The translations under genes were made by a program, and so were the position numbers. A stretch of DNA of 64,000 nt from an uncultured Alphaproteobacteria bacterium (lineage in GTDB: Bacteria; Pseudomonadota; Alphaproteobacteria; Puniceispirillales; UBA1172), in NCBI GenBank assembly GCA_958431225.1, contig OY288107.1, positions 496,001 through 560,000 on the forward strand. Direction: 5' to 3'. Under the pieces are notes generated by a model. It was not told where the DNA came from. It searched no databases and was given only the letters and a program-made list of their open reading frames with translations. Each line of letters begins with the position of its first letter. Position 1 is the stretch's first letter. This document shows, piece after piece, positions 35,540 through 46,345 of the stretch.

Positions 35540-36995
35540 TTTGATAAAACAGCCCCTAACCAACGCCAACAACCCCACCATTAGCGGTGTCAGCCATGAC
35601 ACGCGCAAAATGCAAAAAGGCGATGTGTTTGTGGCGATTTCTGGGGCGGAGGTTGATGGCAATGCCTATATTGACCAAGCCATCACCAAGGGCGCGCGCG
35701 CGATTATTTCGGATAAAAAAACGCCCCAAAAATCGGTGCCGATTATCAAAGTCGCCGATAGCCGTGTGGCTTTGGCGGAGATGGCGGATGCGCTTTATCC
35801 GCACAAAGCCAATCTCATCGCCGCCATCACCGGCACTAATGGCAAGACGTCTATTGCGGAGTTTTTGCGCCAAATCTGGCAACGTGTGGGGTGGAAAGCC
35901 GCGAGCATCGGCACGTTGGGGGCGTGCTATGACCATAGCCAAATCCCGATTGACCTCACCACGCCTGATGTGCTGACCCTGCATAAAACCATGAATGAGC
36001 TGAATCAGCACCATATCAGCCATGTCATTATGGAAGCATCATCCCACGGCATTGAACAACACCGCCTGAGCCATCTGCCCATAGCGGTGGCGGGATTTAC
36101 CAACCTGACCCAAGACCATCTTGACCACCATAAAACCTTGGCGCATTATTTTGCCGCAAAATGTCGGCTTTTTACGGATATTCTGATGGATGGCGGCACG
36201 GCGGTTATCAATATTGACAGCACATACGGCAAAGATATTGTCAAAAAAATCGCCAAACGCCCGGTGCGCATTATCAAAGTCGGGCGCGATAAATCTGCGG
36301 ATTTTTTTATAGAATCTAGCGAAACGCTAGATTGGGGGCAGTTGGCAACCATTAAGGTTGCAGGCAAGCAATACCAAGTCCCCTTGGCGCTTTTAGGCGA
36401 TTTTCAAACCGATAATGCGATTATGGCGGCGGCGATGGCACATGCTTCGGGGCTTGATATTGCCAATGCTTTGTTGAGTCTATCGTATATCACGGCGGCG
36501 CATGGGCGTATGCACAGCATCAATATCCCCAACAGCACCGCCCGCGTGGTGATCGATTACGCGCATACGCCTGATGCGTTGGATAACGCGCTTTTGACGC
36601 TCAAACATTTGACGACGGGACGGCTTGGCGTGGTGTTCGGCTGTGGCGGCGACCGCGACCAAGGCAAACGTGCGGCGATGGGAAAAATTGCCACCACCCA
36701 CGCCGATAAAATTTTTATCACCGATGATAATCCGCGCAATGAAAATCCTGAAAGCATCCGTGCGGAAATTCTAACCACCTGTCCGCAAGCTGAAAATATC
36801 GGCAACCGCGCCCAAGCGATTCATCATGGGGTCAAATGGCTCAAAAATGGCGACACGTTGCTGATTGCTGGCAAGGGGCATGAAGACCGCCAAATTGTCG
36901 GCGATGAAACCCTGCCTTTTAGCGATGAAGGCGTGGTGCGGGCGATTCTGCAAAATGAGGACGTATTGCCAAAAGGGGGGGAGATGCGCCCATGA
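35526..36995 (+). CDS. murE: UDP-MurNAc-L-Ala-D-Glu:meso-diaminopimelate ligase
   Basis: 489 residues. The Mur-ligase P-loop is TGTNGKTSIAEF near 101. The substrate-selecting DNPRNENPE motif near 401 is the meso-DAP signature, so the wall is predicted to be Gram-negative type A1-gamma. YAHTPDALDNAL and GKGHEDRQ are further family motifs. It adds the third amino acid of the stem peptide in the cytoplasm using ATP. The ATG lies inside the last codons of ftsI and its own TGA overlaps the murF ATG. Confidence 0.96.
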   Translation: MRLSDLIKQPLTNANNPTISGVSHDTRKMQKGDVFVAISGAEVDGNAYIDQAITKGARAIISDKKTPQKSVPIIKVADSRVALAEMADALYPHKANLIAAITGTNGKTSIAEFLRQIWQRVGWKAASIGTLGACYDHSQIPIDLTTPDVLTLHKTMNELNQHHISHVIMEASSHGIEQHRLSHLPIAVAGFTNLTQDHLDHHKTLAHYFAAKCRLFTDILMDGGTAVINIDSTYGKDIVKKIAKRPVRIIKVGRDKSADFFIESSETLDWGQLATIKVAGKQYQVPLALLGDFQTDNAIMAAAMAHASGLDIANALLSLSYITAAHGRMHSINIPNSTARVVIDYAHTPDALDNALLTLKHLTTGRLGVVFGCGGDRDQGKRAAMGKIATTHADKIFITDDNPRNENPESIRAEILTTCPQAENIGNRAQAIHHGVKWLKNGDTLLIAGKGHEDRQIVGDETLPFSDEGVVRAILQNEDVLPKGGEMRP

Positions 36996-38446
36996 TTTGG
37001 ACAGCGCAACAAGTCATCACCGCCGTAGGTGGCAAAGCCCTCAACAATAAGGGGGGTAATAAAGGGACGGAGGCGGGGGGCAATACCGCCATCCACGGCA
37101 TCGCCATTGATAGCCGTGCCACGCAAAAGGGCGATTTATTCATTGCCCTCAAAGGCAAAACCCATGACGGCAATCGCTTCACTGGCGATGCGATAAAACA
37201 AGGCGCGGTGGCGATTATGGTGGCAAAAGATAGCGCATCCCCGCCAAAAACGGCGCTCGCCATTGCTGTGGATGAACCGATGGCAGGGCTGGAACGGCTC
37301 GGGCTTGCCGCACGCATGCGCCATCAAGGCACACGTATTGCTATCACCGGCAGTATCGGCAAGACTGGCACACGGATGCTGGTGGCGACGGCGTTAGGGG
37401 CGTATGGCAAAACGCATTTTAGCCATGGCAATCTCAATAATCATATCGGCGTGCCTTTGAGCCTCGCGCGCATGCCCGAAGACGCGCAATTTGGCGTTTT
37501 TGAAGCGGGGATGGACCACGCCGGCGAGTTAGCCCCCATCAGCCATCTCATCGCCCCGCATATCGCCATCATCACCGCCATCGCCGATAGCCATAGCAGT
37601 AATTTTTCGGGACTTGACGCTATCGCTATGGCGAAAGCGGAAATCTTTTCAGCCATCAAGGGCGGTATCGCCTTCATCAATGCCGATGATGATTTTGCCG
37701 AACTATTGGCGGAGGAAGCCGCAAAAGCGGGTGCCGCGCGCATTTTGCGCTTTGGCTATGCCACCGATGCCGATTATCAGATTGTTTCTACCCGCCGCAA
37801 TGCTAGCGGTATTGATATAGAAGCCAAAATTCGCGGCGACACCTATAATTTTTCCTTGGGCATGACGGCGGCGCATTGGGCGTTGTCGGCAATGATGGCG
37901 CTTGGGGTGGTGGATGCGTTGGGCTTGCCTCTACAGCCTGCCCTCGCCGCCCTTGCCAAAGCACAAGACCTGCCCGGGCGGGGGGCGGTGCGCGCTGTGC
38001 GCGTCAAAACCGCCAAAACTGCCATCAACATTACCCTCATTGATGATAGTTATAACGCCAATCCTGCGTCTATGCGGGGGGCGTTGCACCATCTTGCGAG
38101 CATGCCCAATAAAAATCGGCGCGTGGCGATTTTGGGCGATATGCTGGAATTGGACGCACCCGAAGCAAAGCACCAAGCCCTCGCCGATGCGGTGAAAGCA
38201 GCAGGCGTCGCCCTCCTCATCACCACCGGCAAATATATGCGCCATCTCAGCGATGCGCTCAGCGATGCGCCCATTGAGAGTTATCACGCCGATGACCACC
38301 ATGAAGCACTGCGCCTCGCCGAAAGCCACCTAAAAAATGGCGATGTGGTGTTGGTTAAAGCCTCCAACGGCATACATCTCAATCGCCTAGTGGAAGCGTG
38401 GCAAACCCCGCCCCGTGCGCGCAATGGAGACAGCCATGTTGCCTGA
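36992..38446 (+). CDS. murF: UDP-MurNAc-tripeptide:D-Ala-D-Ala ligase
   Basis: 484 residues. MurF adds the D-Ala-D-Ala made by Ddl (encoded at 45437). The P-loop reads [13 protein letters not shown] near 116, and the Mur core motifs [27 protein letters not shown] and [15 protein letters not shown] (near 350) are clear. A Gly/Asn-rich insertion ([14 protein letters not shown], residues ~18-31) interrupts the N-terminal domain and is not a usual feature. ATGA overlap with murE and an 11-base overlap with mraY. Confidence 0.95.
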   Translation: MIWTAQQVITAVGGKALNNKGGNKGTEAGGNTAIHGIAIDSRATQKGDLFIALKGKTHDGNRFTGDAIKQGAVAIMVAKDSASPPKTALAIAVDEPMAGLERLGLAARMRHQGTRIAITGSIGKTGTRMLVATALGAYGKTHFSHGNLNNHIGVPLSLARMPEDAQFGVFEAGMDHAGELAPISHLIAPHIAIITAIADSHSSNFSGLDAIAMAKAEIFSAIKGGIAFINADDDFAELLAEEAAKAGAARILRFGYATDADYQIVSTRRNASGIDIEAKIRGDTYNFSLGMTAAHWALSAMMALGVVDALGLPLQPALAALAKAQDLPGRGAVRAVRVKTAKTAINITLIDDSYNANPASMRGALHHLASMPNKNRRVAILGDMLELDAPEAKHQALADAVKAAGVALLITTGKYMRHLSDALSDAPIESYHADDHHEALRLAESHLKNGDVVLVKASNGIHLNRLVEAWQTPPRARNGDSHVA

Positions 38447-39524
38447 TCTATTAGTGCCTCTGGCGGGGGATTTTCAGATTTTTAATGTGTTCCGCTATAT
38501 CACTTTCCGCACGGGCGGGGCGTTGATGACGGCGTTGATTATCGCGTTTCTGATTGGCAAGCCGATGATTTGCTGGCTCAAACATAGGCAAGGGCAAGGG
38601 CAACCTATCCGCGATGACGGACCCGAAAGCCACCTCGCTAGCAAACAAGGCACACCGACGATGGGGGGGGTATTTATCCTGCTCGCCTTTGCTATATCGG
38701 CATTGTTGTGGATACCTTGGGGCAGTCTTTATCTGTGGCCGATTTTGTTCGTTACGCTTGGTTATGGGGTTGTCGGCTTTGTTGATGATCTGGCTAAATT
38801 GCGCCACCGCACCGCCCAAGGCATCCCCGGACGCTGGAAATTGATGGCACAGATGGCGATTGCGCTGTTGGCGGTGCTTTACCTGATTGAAATTACCCCC
38901 GATGCCCTCCGCTATGTCGTCACCATGCCGTCTTTTAAGGATATTTTGATTCCCCTTGGCGTTTTTTATGTGCCTTTTGCTCTGGTTGTGATTGTTGGGG
39001 CGTCTAATGCGGTGAATCTGACCGATGGGCTGGATGGGTTGGCGATTGGCTCGGTGATTATTTGTGCGGCGTCCTTTGCGTTGATTGCGTATCTGGTGGG
39101 GAATGCGGTTTTTACCGATTATTTGCAGCTGCATTACGTGCCGGGGACCGGGGAATTGGCAGTGATTTGCGGGGCGTTGATTGGCGCCGGGTTAGGGTTT
39201 TTGTGGCATAACGCCCCCCCGGCTAGCGTTTTTATGGGCGATACCGGCTCGCTATCTTTGGGCGGGTGTTTGGGTTCGGTAGCGGTGGCAACCCGCCATG
39301 AATTGGTGCTAGCCATCATCGGCGGGTTATTCGTTTTGGAAACCATTTCGGTCATCGTCCAAGTGTTGTCGTTCCGCCTCACGGGGAAGCGGGTTTTTGC
39401 TATGGCACCCCTCCACCACCATTTTGAAAAAAAAGGCTGGGCGGAATCGACCATTGTGATTCGCTTTTGGATTATTTCCATCATTCTGGCTCTCATCGGG
39501 CTGGCGACGTTGAAATTGAGGTAG
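38436..39524 (+). CDS. mraY: Phospho-MurNAc-pentapeptide translocase
   Basis: 362 residues, about ten membrane segments. It transfers phospho-MurNAc-pentapeptide to undecaprenyl phosphate to make lipid [21 protein letters not shown] near residue 63, GFVDDLAKL with the catalytic Asp pair near 113, [13 protein letters not shown] near 190 and [16 protein letters not shown] near 323 are the family signatures. The start MLPDLLVP gives the same N-terminal length as E. coli MraY and has GGAG 8 bases upstream. Confidence 0.96.
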   Translation: MLPDLLVPLAGDFQIFNVFRYITFRTGGALMTALIIAFLIGKPMICWLKHRQGQGQPIRDDGPESHLASKQGTPTMGGVFILLAFAISALLWIPWGSLYLWPILFVTLGYGVVGFVDDLAKLRHRTAQGIPGRWKLMAQMAIALLAVLYLIEITPDALRYVVTMPSFKDILIPLGVFYVPFALVVIVGASNAVNLTDGLDGLAIGSVIICAASFALIAYLVGNAVFTDYLQLHYVPGTGELAVICGALIGAGLGFLWHNAPPASVFMGDTGSLSLGGCLGSVAVATRHELVLAIIGGLFVLETISVIVQVLSFRLTGKRVFAMAPLHHHFEKKGWAESTIVIRFWIISIILALIGLATLKLR

Positions 39525-39528
39525 GCGC

Positions 39529-40845
39529 ATGATTATCCCGCATCACATGGCAGGTAAGACTATCGCAATCCTGGGGCTAGGGCGGTCAGGGTTGGCATCG
39601 TGCCACGCTTTGCTGAAAGCGGGGGCGGAGTGTGTTGTCTATGATGATCATGCACCCCTTGAAGCCGTCCCCGAAGGTGCGGTGGCGCGTGCGCCTGATG
39701 ATTGGGATTGGGGGGGGTTGGATGCGCTCATCACTAGCCCGGGCATCCCAACAACCTATCCCGCCCCGCACCCCGCTATCGCTACCGCCCGCCAAAACAA
39801 CGTGCCGATTATGAGCGATATTGCGTTGGCGATGGGGGCGGGGTTAAAGGCGAAAATTATCGGTATTACTGGCACGAATGGTAAATCCACGACCACGAGC
39901 CTTGTGGTGCATTTGCTCAATCATCTGGGTTTTGATGCGGTGGCGGGGGGGAATATCGGCACACCGATTATGGCGCTTGATAATCTAGGGGCGGATGGAT
40001 TTATTGTTTTGGAATTATCGTCATATCAGTTGGATATTACGCCGAATCTTGCGCTTGATGCCGGCGCACTTTTGAATATCACCCCCGACCATTTAGACCG
40101 CCATGGGGGTTGGGAGGGCTATGTTGCTAGCAAGATGCGGATTTTGGATGGGTTGAAGGACGGCGCGACATTGCTTATCGGCACCGATGAAACCTGCCAA
40201 GCCATCGCGCAGAAATTCCCCGAAAAATGCCAACAGATTGACCCCGATATTGCGCCCATGACGCATCTACCACCGGCACTGCAAGGGGCGCATAATCGCA
40301 TCAATATCGCCTGTGCCATAGGGCTTCTCGCGCAATGTGGGATTACTCATAATGATTGGCACGATGCGCTCAAAAATTTCGCGGGATTGCCGCATCGCAT
40401 GGAATGGCTGGGGCAGAAGCACGGGATTGATTTCATCAATGACAGCAAAGCCACGAATGGCGTTGCAACCGCCCATGCGCTTAGAAGTTTCCCGCATATC
40501 TATTGGATTGCTGGCGGACGTATGAAAGCGGACGGTTTAGGCGATGCGCTCCACGCCCTTGACCATGTATGCCGTGCCTTTCTCATCGGCGAGAGCATGG
40601 ATGGGTTTGCCGTAGCCCTCGAAGGCAAAGTGCCTTATGAGCGTTCCGGCGACCTCACGCGCGCGACCCAATCTGCCTATCAAGCGGCGCGCGATGCCGA
40701 TGACCGGGCGGCAACCATTCTGCTGTCCCCTGCCGCCGCGAGTTTTGACCAATTCGCCAGTTTTGAAGCGCGGGGCGAGGCTTTCCGCACCGCTTTCCAC
40801 GCATTGATGCAGGATGAACCGCCACAGGAGGCCGCGCATGTTTAA
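39529..40845 (+). CDS. murD: UDP-MurNAc-L-Ala:D-Glu ligase
   Basis: 438 residues. The N-terminal UDP-binding domain has ILGLGRSGLASCHAL near residue 14. The central P-loop TGTNGKSTTTSLV lies near 114, then GGNIGTP and ELSSYQLD, and the C-terminal domain has LPHRMEWLGQKHGIDFINDS and GGRMKADG. It adds D-glutamate, the second residue of the stem peptide. The ATG is 4 bases after the mraY stop; the 3' end overlaps ftsW by 8 bases. Confidence 0.95.
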   Translation: MIIPHHMAGKTIAILGLGRSGLASCHALLKAGAECVVYDDHAPLEAVPEGAVARAPDDWDWGGLDALITSPGIPTTYPAPHPAIATARQNNVPIMSDIALAMGAGLKAKIIGITGTNGKSTTTSLVVHLLNHLGFDAVAGGNIGTPIMALDNLGADGFIVLELSSYQLDITPNLALDAGALLNITPDHLDRHGGWEGYVASKMRILDGLKDGATLLIGTDETCQAIAQKFPEKCQQIDPDIAPMTHLPPALQGAHNRINIACAIGLLAQCGITHNDWHDALKNFAGLPHRMEWLGQKHGIDFINDSKATNGVATAHALRSFPHIYWIAGGRMKADGLGDALHALDHVCRAFLIGESMDGFAVALEGKVPYERSGDLTRATQSAYQAARDADDRAATILLSPAAASFDQFASFEARGEAFRTAFHALMQDEPPQEAAHV

Positions 40846-42004
40846 CCGCACCGACCGCAGTATGATTAGCATCTGGTGGTGGACAACTGACCGCTGGCTT
40901 TTGGGTTCTGTGGTCATGTTGATGATTGCTGGGGTGTTTATGGTGGCGGCGGCTAGCCCGTCGGTGGCGATGAAAATTGGTGTCGCTGATTGGTTTTTTG
41001 TCAAACGCCATCTGATCTATCTGGCTTTGAGTATTCCGATTATGCTGGTGGCGTCGCTATGTAATGATGGCATGATTCGCGTGATGGGCATTTTGGGCTT
41101 GCTGGTGATGCTGGGGCTGATTGGGGCGACTTTATTATTGGGGGCGGAGGTCAAAGGCGCGCGCCGTTGGGTGTCTATCGCTGGATTTCAACTGCAACCT
41201 TCGGAATTTGCTAAACCTTGCTTCGCTATTACTTGTGCGTGGCTGTTGAGTTCGTGGCGTGAGAACCGCATCATCTGGGGCAAAGCGCTGTCCTTTCTGC
41301 TGTTGGGATTGATGGTGTTTTTATTAGTGTTGCAACCTGATATCGGCATGACGTTTTTATTTTTGATGACGTGGGGGGCGTTGTTTTTCTTGGGCGGCAT
41401 GCCGATTGGACAAGCGGCGGGGTTAGGCGTTGCCGGGATTGCCGCGCCTTTTGTTGCCTATCAATTCCTGCCGCATTTTGCCACGCGCGTGGATAAATTC
41501 CTCACCGGCACCAATTATCAAGCCTCGGTAGCCATGGAAAGTTTTGCCCAAGGCGGATTATTTGGCGTGGGGGCGGCGGAAGGCAAGCTCAAAAAACATC
41601 TCCCCGATGCGCATGCGGATTTCATCTATGCGGTCGTTGCCGAAGAATATGGCGCGCTGATTTGTTTGGTTCTGCTCGGCTGTTATGCGGTGATTGTCTG
41701 GCGGGGGTTTGGGCATGCCGGGCGCGATTATAATCTCTTTCGCGTTTTGGCGATTGCGGGGTTGGTGTTGCAATTTGGTTTGCAAGCCGCCATCCACATG
41801 GCATCATCGCTACAACTCATCCCCACCAAAGGCATTACTTTGCCCTTTATCAGTTATGGCGGCTCGTCCTTGGTGACCTCGGCGCTGACCATGGGGCTGT
41901 TGATGGGGATGATACGGCAACAGAATATCTTGAAACCCGCTATCCCCATTAACACCGGCATCCCAAATACTGCAGGTCCCGCAACAGGAGGGCAATATGG
42001 CTAG
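40838..42004 (+). CDS. ftsW: Septal peptidoglycan glycosyltransferase FtsW
   Basis: 388 residues, SEDS family, about ten membrane helices. Family landmarks are KRHLIYLALS, KGARRWVSIAGFQLQPSEFAK near residue 108, LQPDIGMTFL, ANFDLKSA-type loop here GVGAAEGKLKKHLPDAHADF near 248, and LIPTKGITLPFISYGGSSL near 327. It polymerises lipid II at the septum in partnership with FtsI. The start at MFNRTDRSM was chosen because ACAGGAGG lies 7 bases upstream. It overlaps murG. Confidence 0.95.
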   Translation: MFNRTDRSMISIWWWTTDRWLLGSVVMLMIAGVFMVAAASPSVAMKIGVADWFFVKRHLIYLALSIPIMLVASLCNDGMIRVMGILGLLVMLGLIGATLLLGAEVKGARRWVSIAGFQLQPSEFAKPCFAITCAWLLSSWRENRIIWGKALSFLLLGLMVFLLVLQPDIGMTFLFLMTWGALFFLGGMPIGQAAGLGVAGIAAPFVAYQFLPHFATRVDKFLTGTNYQASVAMESFAQGGLFGVGAAEGKLKKHLPDAHADFIYAVVAEEYGALICLVLLGCYAVIVWRGFGHAGRDYNLFRVLAIAGLVLQFGLQAAIHMASSLQLIPTKGITLPFISYGGSSLVTSALTMGLLMGMIRQQNILKPAIPINTGIPNTAGPATGGQYG

Positions 42005-43100
42005 GCGCGTCATTATGCTTGCGGCGGGTGGCACTGGGGGGCATATTTTCCCTGCCCTTGCGGTGGGTGAATATCTACAAGATGCGGGCTGGCGCGCGGT
42101 GTTTATCACCGATAGGCGCGGCAAGCACATGATCCCAAAACATTTTAGCGCGATTACCATTGCCGCCGCTTCGCCTTTTGCTGAAAATTGGTGGCAGAGA
42201 ATCGCGCGCCTGTCGCGGCTTGGTTGTGGTTTGGTGGCGGCGTTGGGTGCTATCATCATGCGCCGTCCTAAAGCCATTATCGGCTTTGGCGGTTATGCGG
42301 CGGTGCCGCCTTTGGTTGCGGCACGAGGGCTTGGTGTGCCGATTGTTATCCACGAACAAAATGCGTCTATGGGGCGGGCTAATCGTTTCCTTGTGCGTTT
42401 TGCCAAGAAATGCGCGACCTCATGGCAACATACCAAAGGCTACGCCCAAAATAACCATGTCCCCACTATTGTCACGGGAACGCCGGTGCGGGCGGCGTTT
42501 CATCGGCTTGGCGTGGATGGTTATCAGCCCCCTGATGCTGAGGGCATGGTGCGCCTCTTAATTATTGGCGGCAGTCTGGGGGCTAGCGTGTTCGGCGACA
42601 CCGTCCCCGAAGCCATCAGCCGTCTTCCCGCAGCATTAAAAACCCGCCTCCACATCGTCCATCAAGTGCGCCCCGAACAAATCGCCGCCGTTGAAGCACG
42701 CTACAAGCAAAACGGCATCAGTGCCAAAATCACGCCCTTCATCGCCGATATGGCGCACGAGATGGCGGAGGCGCATTTAGTGATTTGCCGTGCCGGGGCA
42801 TCCTCGGTGGCAGAACTCGCCGCCGCCGGCCGTCCAGCCTTATTAGTCCCCTACCCCGATGCCATGGATGACCACCAAACCGCTAACGCTAAAGGCATCC
42901 ACGATATTGGCGGCGGCTGGCTCATCCCTGAAGCCGAGATGAGTGCGGGGTCGCTGGCGGGGAAAATCGCCGCGCTAGTCGCTGACCCATCACGCCTGAC
43001 CATCGCCGCCACCAATGTATTGCAACTGGCAAAACCGCAAGCGGCGGCAGATCTAGCCGAACACGTGCTTGCCCTCACCAAAAAGGGAGGTGCGGCATGA
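41997..43100 (+). CDS. murG: Lipid II synthase (UDP-GlcNAc transferase) MurG
   Basis: 367 residues, GT28 fold. The N-terminal loop AAGGTGGHIFPALAVGE (residues ~8-25) and the UDP-GlcNAc site VICRAGASSVAELAAAGRPAL with PYPDAMDDHQTANA (near 265-295) are intact. HEQNASMGRANRF near 117 is also typical. It adds GlcNAc to lipid I on the inner face of the membrane. GGAGGG precedes the ATG. ATGA overlap with murC. Confidence 0.96.
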   Translation: MARRVIMLAAGGTGGHIFPALAVGEYLQDAGWRAVFITDRRGKHMIPKHFSAITIAAASPFAENWWQRIARLSRLGCGLVAALGAIIMRRPKAIIGFGGYAAVPPLVAARGLGVPIVIHEQNASMGRANRFLVRFAKKCATSWQHTKGYAQNNHVPTIVTGTPVRAAFHRLGVDGYQPPDAEGMVRLLIIGGSLGASVFGDTVPEAISRLPAALKTRLHIVHQVRPEQIAAVEARYKQNGISAKITPFIADMAHEMAEAHLVICRAGASSVAELAAAGRPALLVPYPDAMDDHQTANAKGIHDIGGGWLIPEAEMSAGSLAGKIAALVADPSRLTIAATNVLQLAKPQAAADLAEHVLALTKKGGAA

Positions 43101-44521
43101 GCCAACTACCCTTAAGCATCGGGCGCATCCATTTTGTCGGCATCGGCGGCATCGGCATGAGTGGTATTGCCGAAATTCTGCACGATATGGGCTATCACGT
43201 CACCGGCAGTGATTTGCACGATAATGCCCAAGTCAAACGCCTCATCAAAAAAGGCATTGATATCACCATCAACCACCATGAAGACAATATCAACGGCGCG
43301 GCGATTTGCGTGGTTTCTACCGCTATCCAAGCCGATAATCCTGAAATCATCGCCGCGCGTAAGCAATTTTTGCCGATTGTGCATCGGGCGGAAATGCTGG
43401 GGGAATTGATGCGCCTCAAATGGTCGGTGGCGGTGGCAGGCACGCATGGCAAGACCACCACCACCTCGCTGGTGGCTTCGTTGCTTGATGGCGGGGGGAT
43501 TGACCCCACGGTGATCAATGGCGGTGTCATTACCGCTTGGGGGAGCAATGCCCGCCTCGGCAAAAGCAACTGGATGGTCATTGAAGCCGATGAAAGCGAT
43601 GGTTCGTTTGAACGTTTCAATCCCACCGTGGCGATTGTCACCAATATTGACCCCGAACATTTAGACCATCACGGCAATTTTGATAATCTGCAAAATGCGT
43701 TCCGTGATTTTGTTGCGGCGATTCCTTTTTATGGTTTTGCCAGCCTCTGTATTGACCACCCCCATGTCCAACGCATGATTGCGGAGATTCCTGACCGCCG
43801 TTTAATCACTTATGGGCTTTCGGCGAGTGCCGATGTGCGCGGGGTCAATTTGCGCAATGAAGGCACGACAATGATTTTTGATGCCGTCATCAGCAAGCGC
43901 ATCAATGACCAAAATGAGATCAAAGATTTACGCTTGCCGATGTTGGGGGAACATAATGTGCTGAACGCCCTCGCCGCCATCAGTGTTGCGTTAGAGATGG
44001 GCATTGCTGCCGAACAAATCCGCAACGCCCTGGACCAATTCAAAGGCGTCGGGCGGCGGTTTGACCAAAAAGGCGTGGTTGGCGATATCACCATCATTGA
44101 CGATTACGGGCATCATCCGGTGGAAATTACCGCAGCATTGGCGGCGGCACGCATGCTCAAACCCCATAACCGCATCATTGCCGTTTATCAGCCCCATCGC
44201 TTTACGCGCATGCGTGATTTATTCAATGATTTCTGTGCGTCCTTTAACGATGCCGACCATATCATTGTTGCCGATGTCTATGCCGCCGGCGAGAAGCCTA
44301 TCGCCGGGGCGAGCAAAGAAGATCTAATTCGCGGGCTTATCGCGCATGGGCATCCTTCGGTGAGCGCGCTTGATGATGCCGAATACCTGCCGCAACTGAT
44401 TTTGGATGAGGCAAAAGCCGGGGATGTCGTGATGTGCCTCGGTGCCGGCAGTATCACAAATTGGGCGCACGACCTGCCCGAACAATTAGCCGCCATCACC
44501 GGCAAGGAGGTGCGTCCATGA
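43097..44521 (+). CDS. murC: UDP-MurNAc:L-alanine ligase
   Basis: 474 residues. The Rossmann-like start IHFVGIGGIGMSGIAEIL (~11-28) is followed by the ATP P-loop AGTHGKTTTTSLVASL near 114. EADESDGSF, NIDPEHLDHHG and DDYGHHPVEI near 335 complete the Mur core. It adds the first amino acid, L-alanine, to UDP-MurNAc. ATGA overlaps at both ends (murG before, murB after) predict tight translational coupling. Confidence 0.96.
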   Translation: MSQLPLSIGRIHFVGIGGIGMSGIAEILHDMGYHVTGSDLHDNAQVKRLIKKGIDITINHHEDNINGAAICVVSTAIQADNPEIIAARKQFLPIVHRAEMLGELMRLKWSVAVAGTHGKTTTTSLVASLLDGGGIDPTVINGGVITAWGSNARLGKSNWMVIEADESDGSFERFNPTVAIVTNIDPEHLDHHGNFDNLQNAFRDFVAAIPFYGFASLCIDHPHVQRMIAEIPDRRLITYGLSASADVRGVNLRNEGTTMIFDAVISKRINDQNEIKDLRLPMLGEHNVLNALAAISVALEMGIAAEQIRNALDQFKGVGRRFDQKGVVGDITIIDDYGHHPVEITAALAAARMLKPHNRIIAVYQPHRFTRMRDLFNDFCASFNDADHIIVADVYAAGEKPIAGASKEDLIRGLIAHGHPSVSALDDAEYLPQLILDEAKAGDVVMCLGAGSITNWAHDLPEQLAAITGKEVRP

Positions 44522-45450
44522 GCGCGCTATTACAACGCCTGCCTAAGGTGCGCGGGGAATTGACCGCGCATGCGCGCATGGCGGAACATACTTGGTTCGG
44601 TGTCGGCGGGGCGGCAGAGGTGCTATTCACCCCCGCCGATAGCGATGACCTCAAAGCCTTTCTTACGGCATTGGATGCGGATATTCCGCTTTATCCTTAT
44701 GGGGCGGGGTCCAATCTATTGGTGCGCGATGGCGGGGTAGATGGCGTCATGATTTCCACCAAAGCCATCCGCCACCACCATATAGACGGCGACACCATCA
44801 GCGTGGGGGCTGGTTGGCTTGATGCGGAGGTGGCGCGCCTTGCCGCCCGCCATAGCATTGCCGGATTGGAATTTTTGGTCGGCATCCCCGGCACAATCGG
44901 CGGCGGTTTGCGCATGAATGCCGGGGCGTTCGGCAAAGAGTTCCGCGATGTCGTCATCCACGCCACCGCCATTGACCGCCAAGGGCAAATCCACCAAGCC
45001 ACGCCTAAAGAAATGGGGATGCGCTACCGCCATAGCGATGCACCGCAAGACTGGATTTTCCTCGATGCCACTTTGCAAGGCACGGCAGGGGATGAAGATG
45101 CGATTCGCACCGCTATGAAAGCCATTATCGCGCAACGCACGGACGCCCAACCCCAAGGCGTGCGCACCGGGGGCAGTAGTTTCGCCAATCCTGACGGGCA
45201 TAAGGCTTGGCAGTTGATTGAAGCGGCGGGATGTCGTGGGTTGCGTCAAGGCAATGCCGAAGTATCGCCTAAACATTGCAATTTCTTAATCAATCGCGGC
45301 GGGGCGTCGGCGCACGATATTGAAACTTTGGGCGAGACCATCCGCCGCCGTGTCAAAGCCAATGCTGATATAGATTTACGCTGGGAAATTCGCCGTATCG
45401 GCAATCCCGCCAATACCCGGGCAGGGGGAGGCGCGCATGACCAAGAATAG
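44518..45450 (+). CDS. murB: UDP-N-acetylenolpyruvoylglucosamine reductase
   Basis: 310 residues. FAD-binding motifs are [19 protein letters not shown] near 60 and [20 protein letters not shown] near 122. The C-terminal active-site region is [19 protein letters not shown] near 215, with the type I ending [19 protein letters not shown]. It makes UDP-MurNAc using NADPH. MurA, the preceding enzyme, is not in the window. Start by ATGA overlap with murC, rather than an upstream in-frame ATG. It overlaps ddl by 14 bases. Confidence 0.96.
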   Translation: MSALLQRLPKVRGELTAHARMAEHTWFGVGGAAEVLFTPADSDDLKAFLTALDADIPLYPYGAGSNLLVRDGGVDGVMISTKAIRHHHIDGDTISVGAGWLDAEVARLAARHSIAGLEFLVGIPGTIGGGLRMNAGAFGKEFRDVVIHATAIDRQGQIHQATPKEMGMRYRHSDAPQDWIFLDATLQGTAGDEDAIRTAMKAIIAQRTDAQPQGVRTGGSSFANPDGHKAWQLIEAAGCRGLRQGNAEVSPKHCNFLINRGGASAHDIETLGETIRRRVKANADIDLRWEIRRIGNPANTRAGGGAHDQE

Positions 45451-46345
45451 CGACCTAACCGCCTTCCTCATGGGGGGCTGGAATGATGAAGCCGAAGTAT
45501 CGCGCAACACTGCTCGTGCGTGTTTTGATGCGGCGGTTGAAGCGGGCTGGCAAGGCGAATTGGTGGAAATGGGGCGCGATATTGCCCAAACCCTCATCAA
45601 TTTGCGTCCGGCGCGGGTGTTTAACGCACTCCATGGCGTCATGGGCGAGGATGGCAATATCCAAGGGTTGCTCAATCTGCTTGAAATTCCCTACACCCAT
45701 AGCGGTGTTTTGGCATCGGCGATTGCTATGGATAAATGCGCCACCAAAACGGCTTTGGCGGGGACAGGCATTGTTTTTGCCGAAAATCTGCCCCTTGAAA
45801 TTGCTGATGACGGCACGATTCGTATCCCTGATTCGGGCGATATCGTCATTAAACCCCGCAATACTGGCAGTAGTGTCGGTGTGCGTATCCTCCGTCAAGG
45901 TGATACCTCACCGCATACACAAGATTGGGCGGCAGGCACGCAGCTGATGGCAGAGGCTTATATCCCCGGGCGCGAATTGACCGTGGGCGTGTTGCATGGC
46001 GCCCCCCTCACGGTGACGGAAATCAAACAGCACAATCAATTCTACGACTATGAAGCAAAATACAGCGCTGGTGGGTCAAGCCACCAATTCCCCGCCGACA
46101 TTGACCCCGCCATTTTTGACAAAGCCCTTGATTGGGCGGCAACCGCGCATCAAAGCCTTGAATGTCGCGGGGTTAGCCGTGCGGATTTTCGCTTTGATGA
46201 TGCAACGGGGGCGTTGATTATGCTGGAAATCAACACCCAACCGGGCATGACCGAAACTTCGCTCGTCCCTGAACAAGCCGCGTATAAAGGCATCCCTATG
46301 CCGGCATTGGTGGCATCCCTATTGGAGGCGGCGCGATGCGATTGA
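45437..46345 (+). CDS. ddl: D-alanine--D-alanine ligase
   Basis: 302 residues, ATP-grasp fold. [18 protein letters not shown] is the N-terminal substrate loop, and [38 protein letters not shown] is the classic Ddl run (residues ~60-100, quoted in separate overlapping motifs). [11 protein letters not shown]-like sequence ([14 protein letters not shown]) near 137 and [18 protein letters not shown] near 260 bind ATP and Mg. The product is used by MurF. ATG inside the murB end; 10-base overlap with ftsQ. Confidence 0.95.
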   Translation: MTKNSDLTAFLMGGWNDEAEVSRNTARACFDAAVEAGWQGELVEMGRDIAQTLINLRPARVFNALHGVMGEDGNIQGLLNLLEIPYTHSGVLASAIAMDKCATKTALAGTGIVFAENLPLEIADDGTIRIPDSGDIVIKPRNTGSSVGVRILRQGDTSPHTQDWAAGTQLMAEAYIPGRELTVGVLHGAPLTVTEIKQHNQFYDYEAKYSAGGSSHQFPADIDPAIFDKALDWAATAHQSLECRGVSRADFRFDDATGALIMLEINTQPGMTETSLVPEQAAYKGIPMPALVASLLEAARCD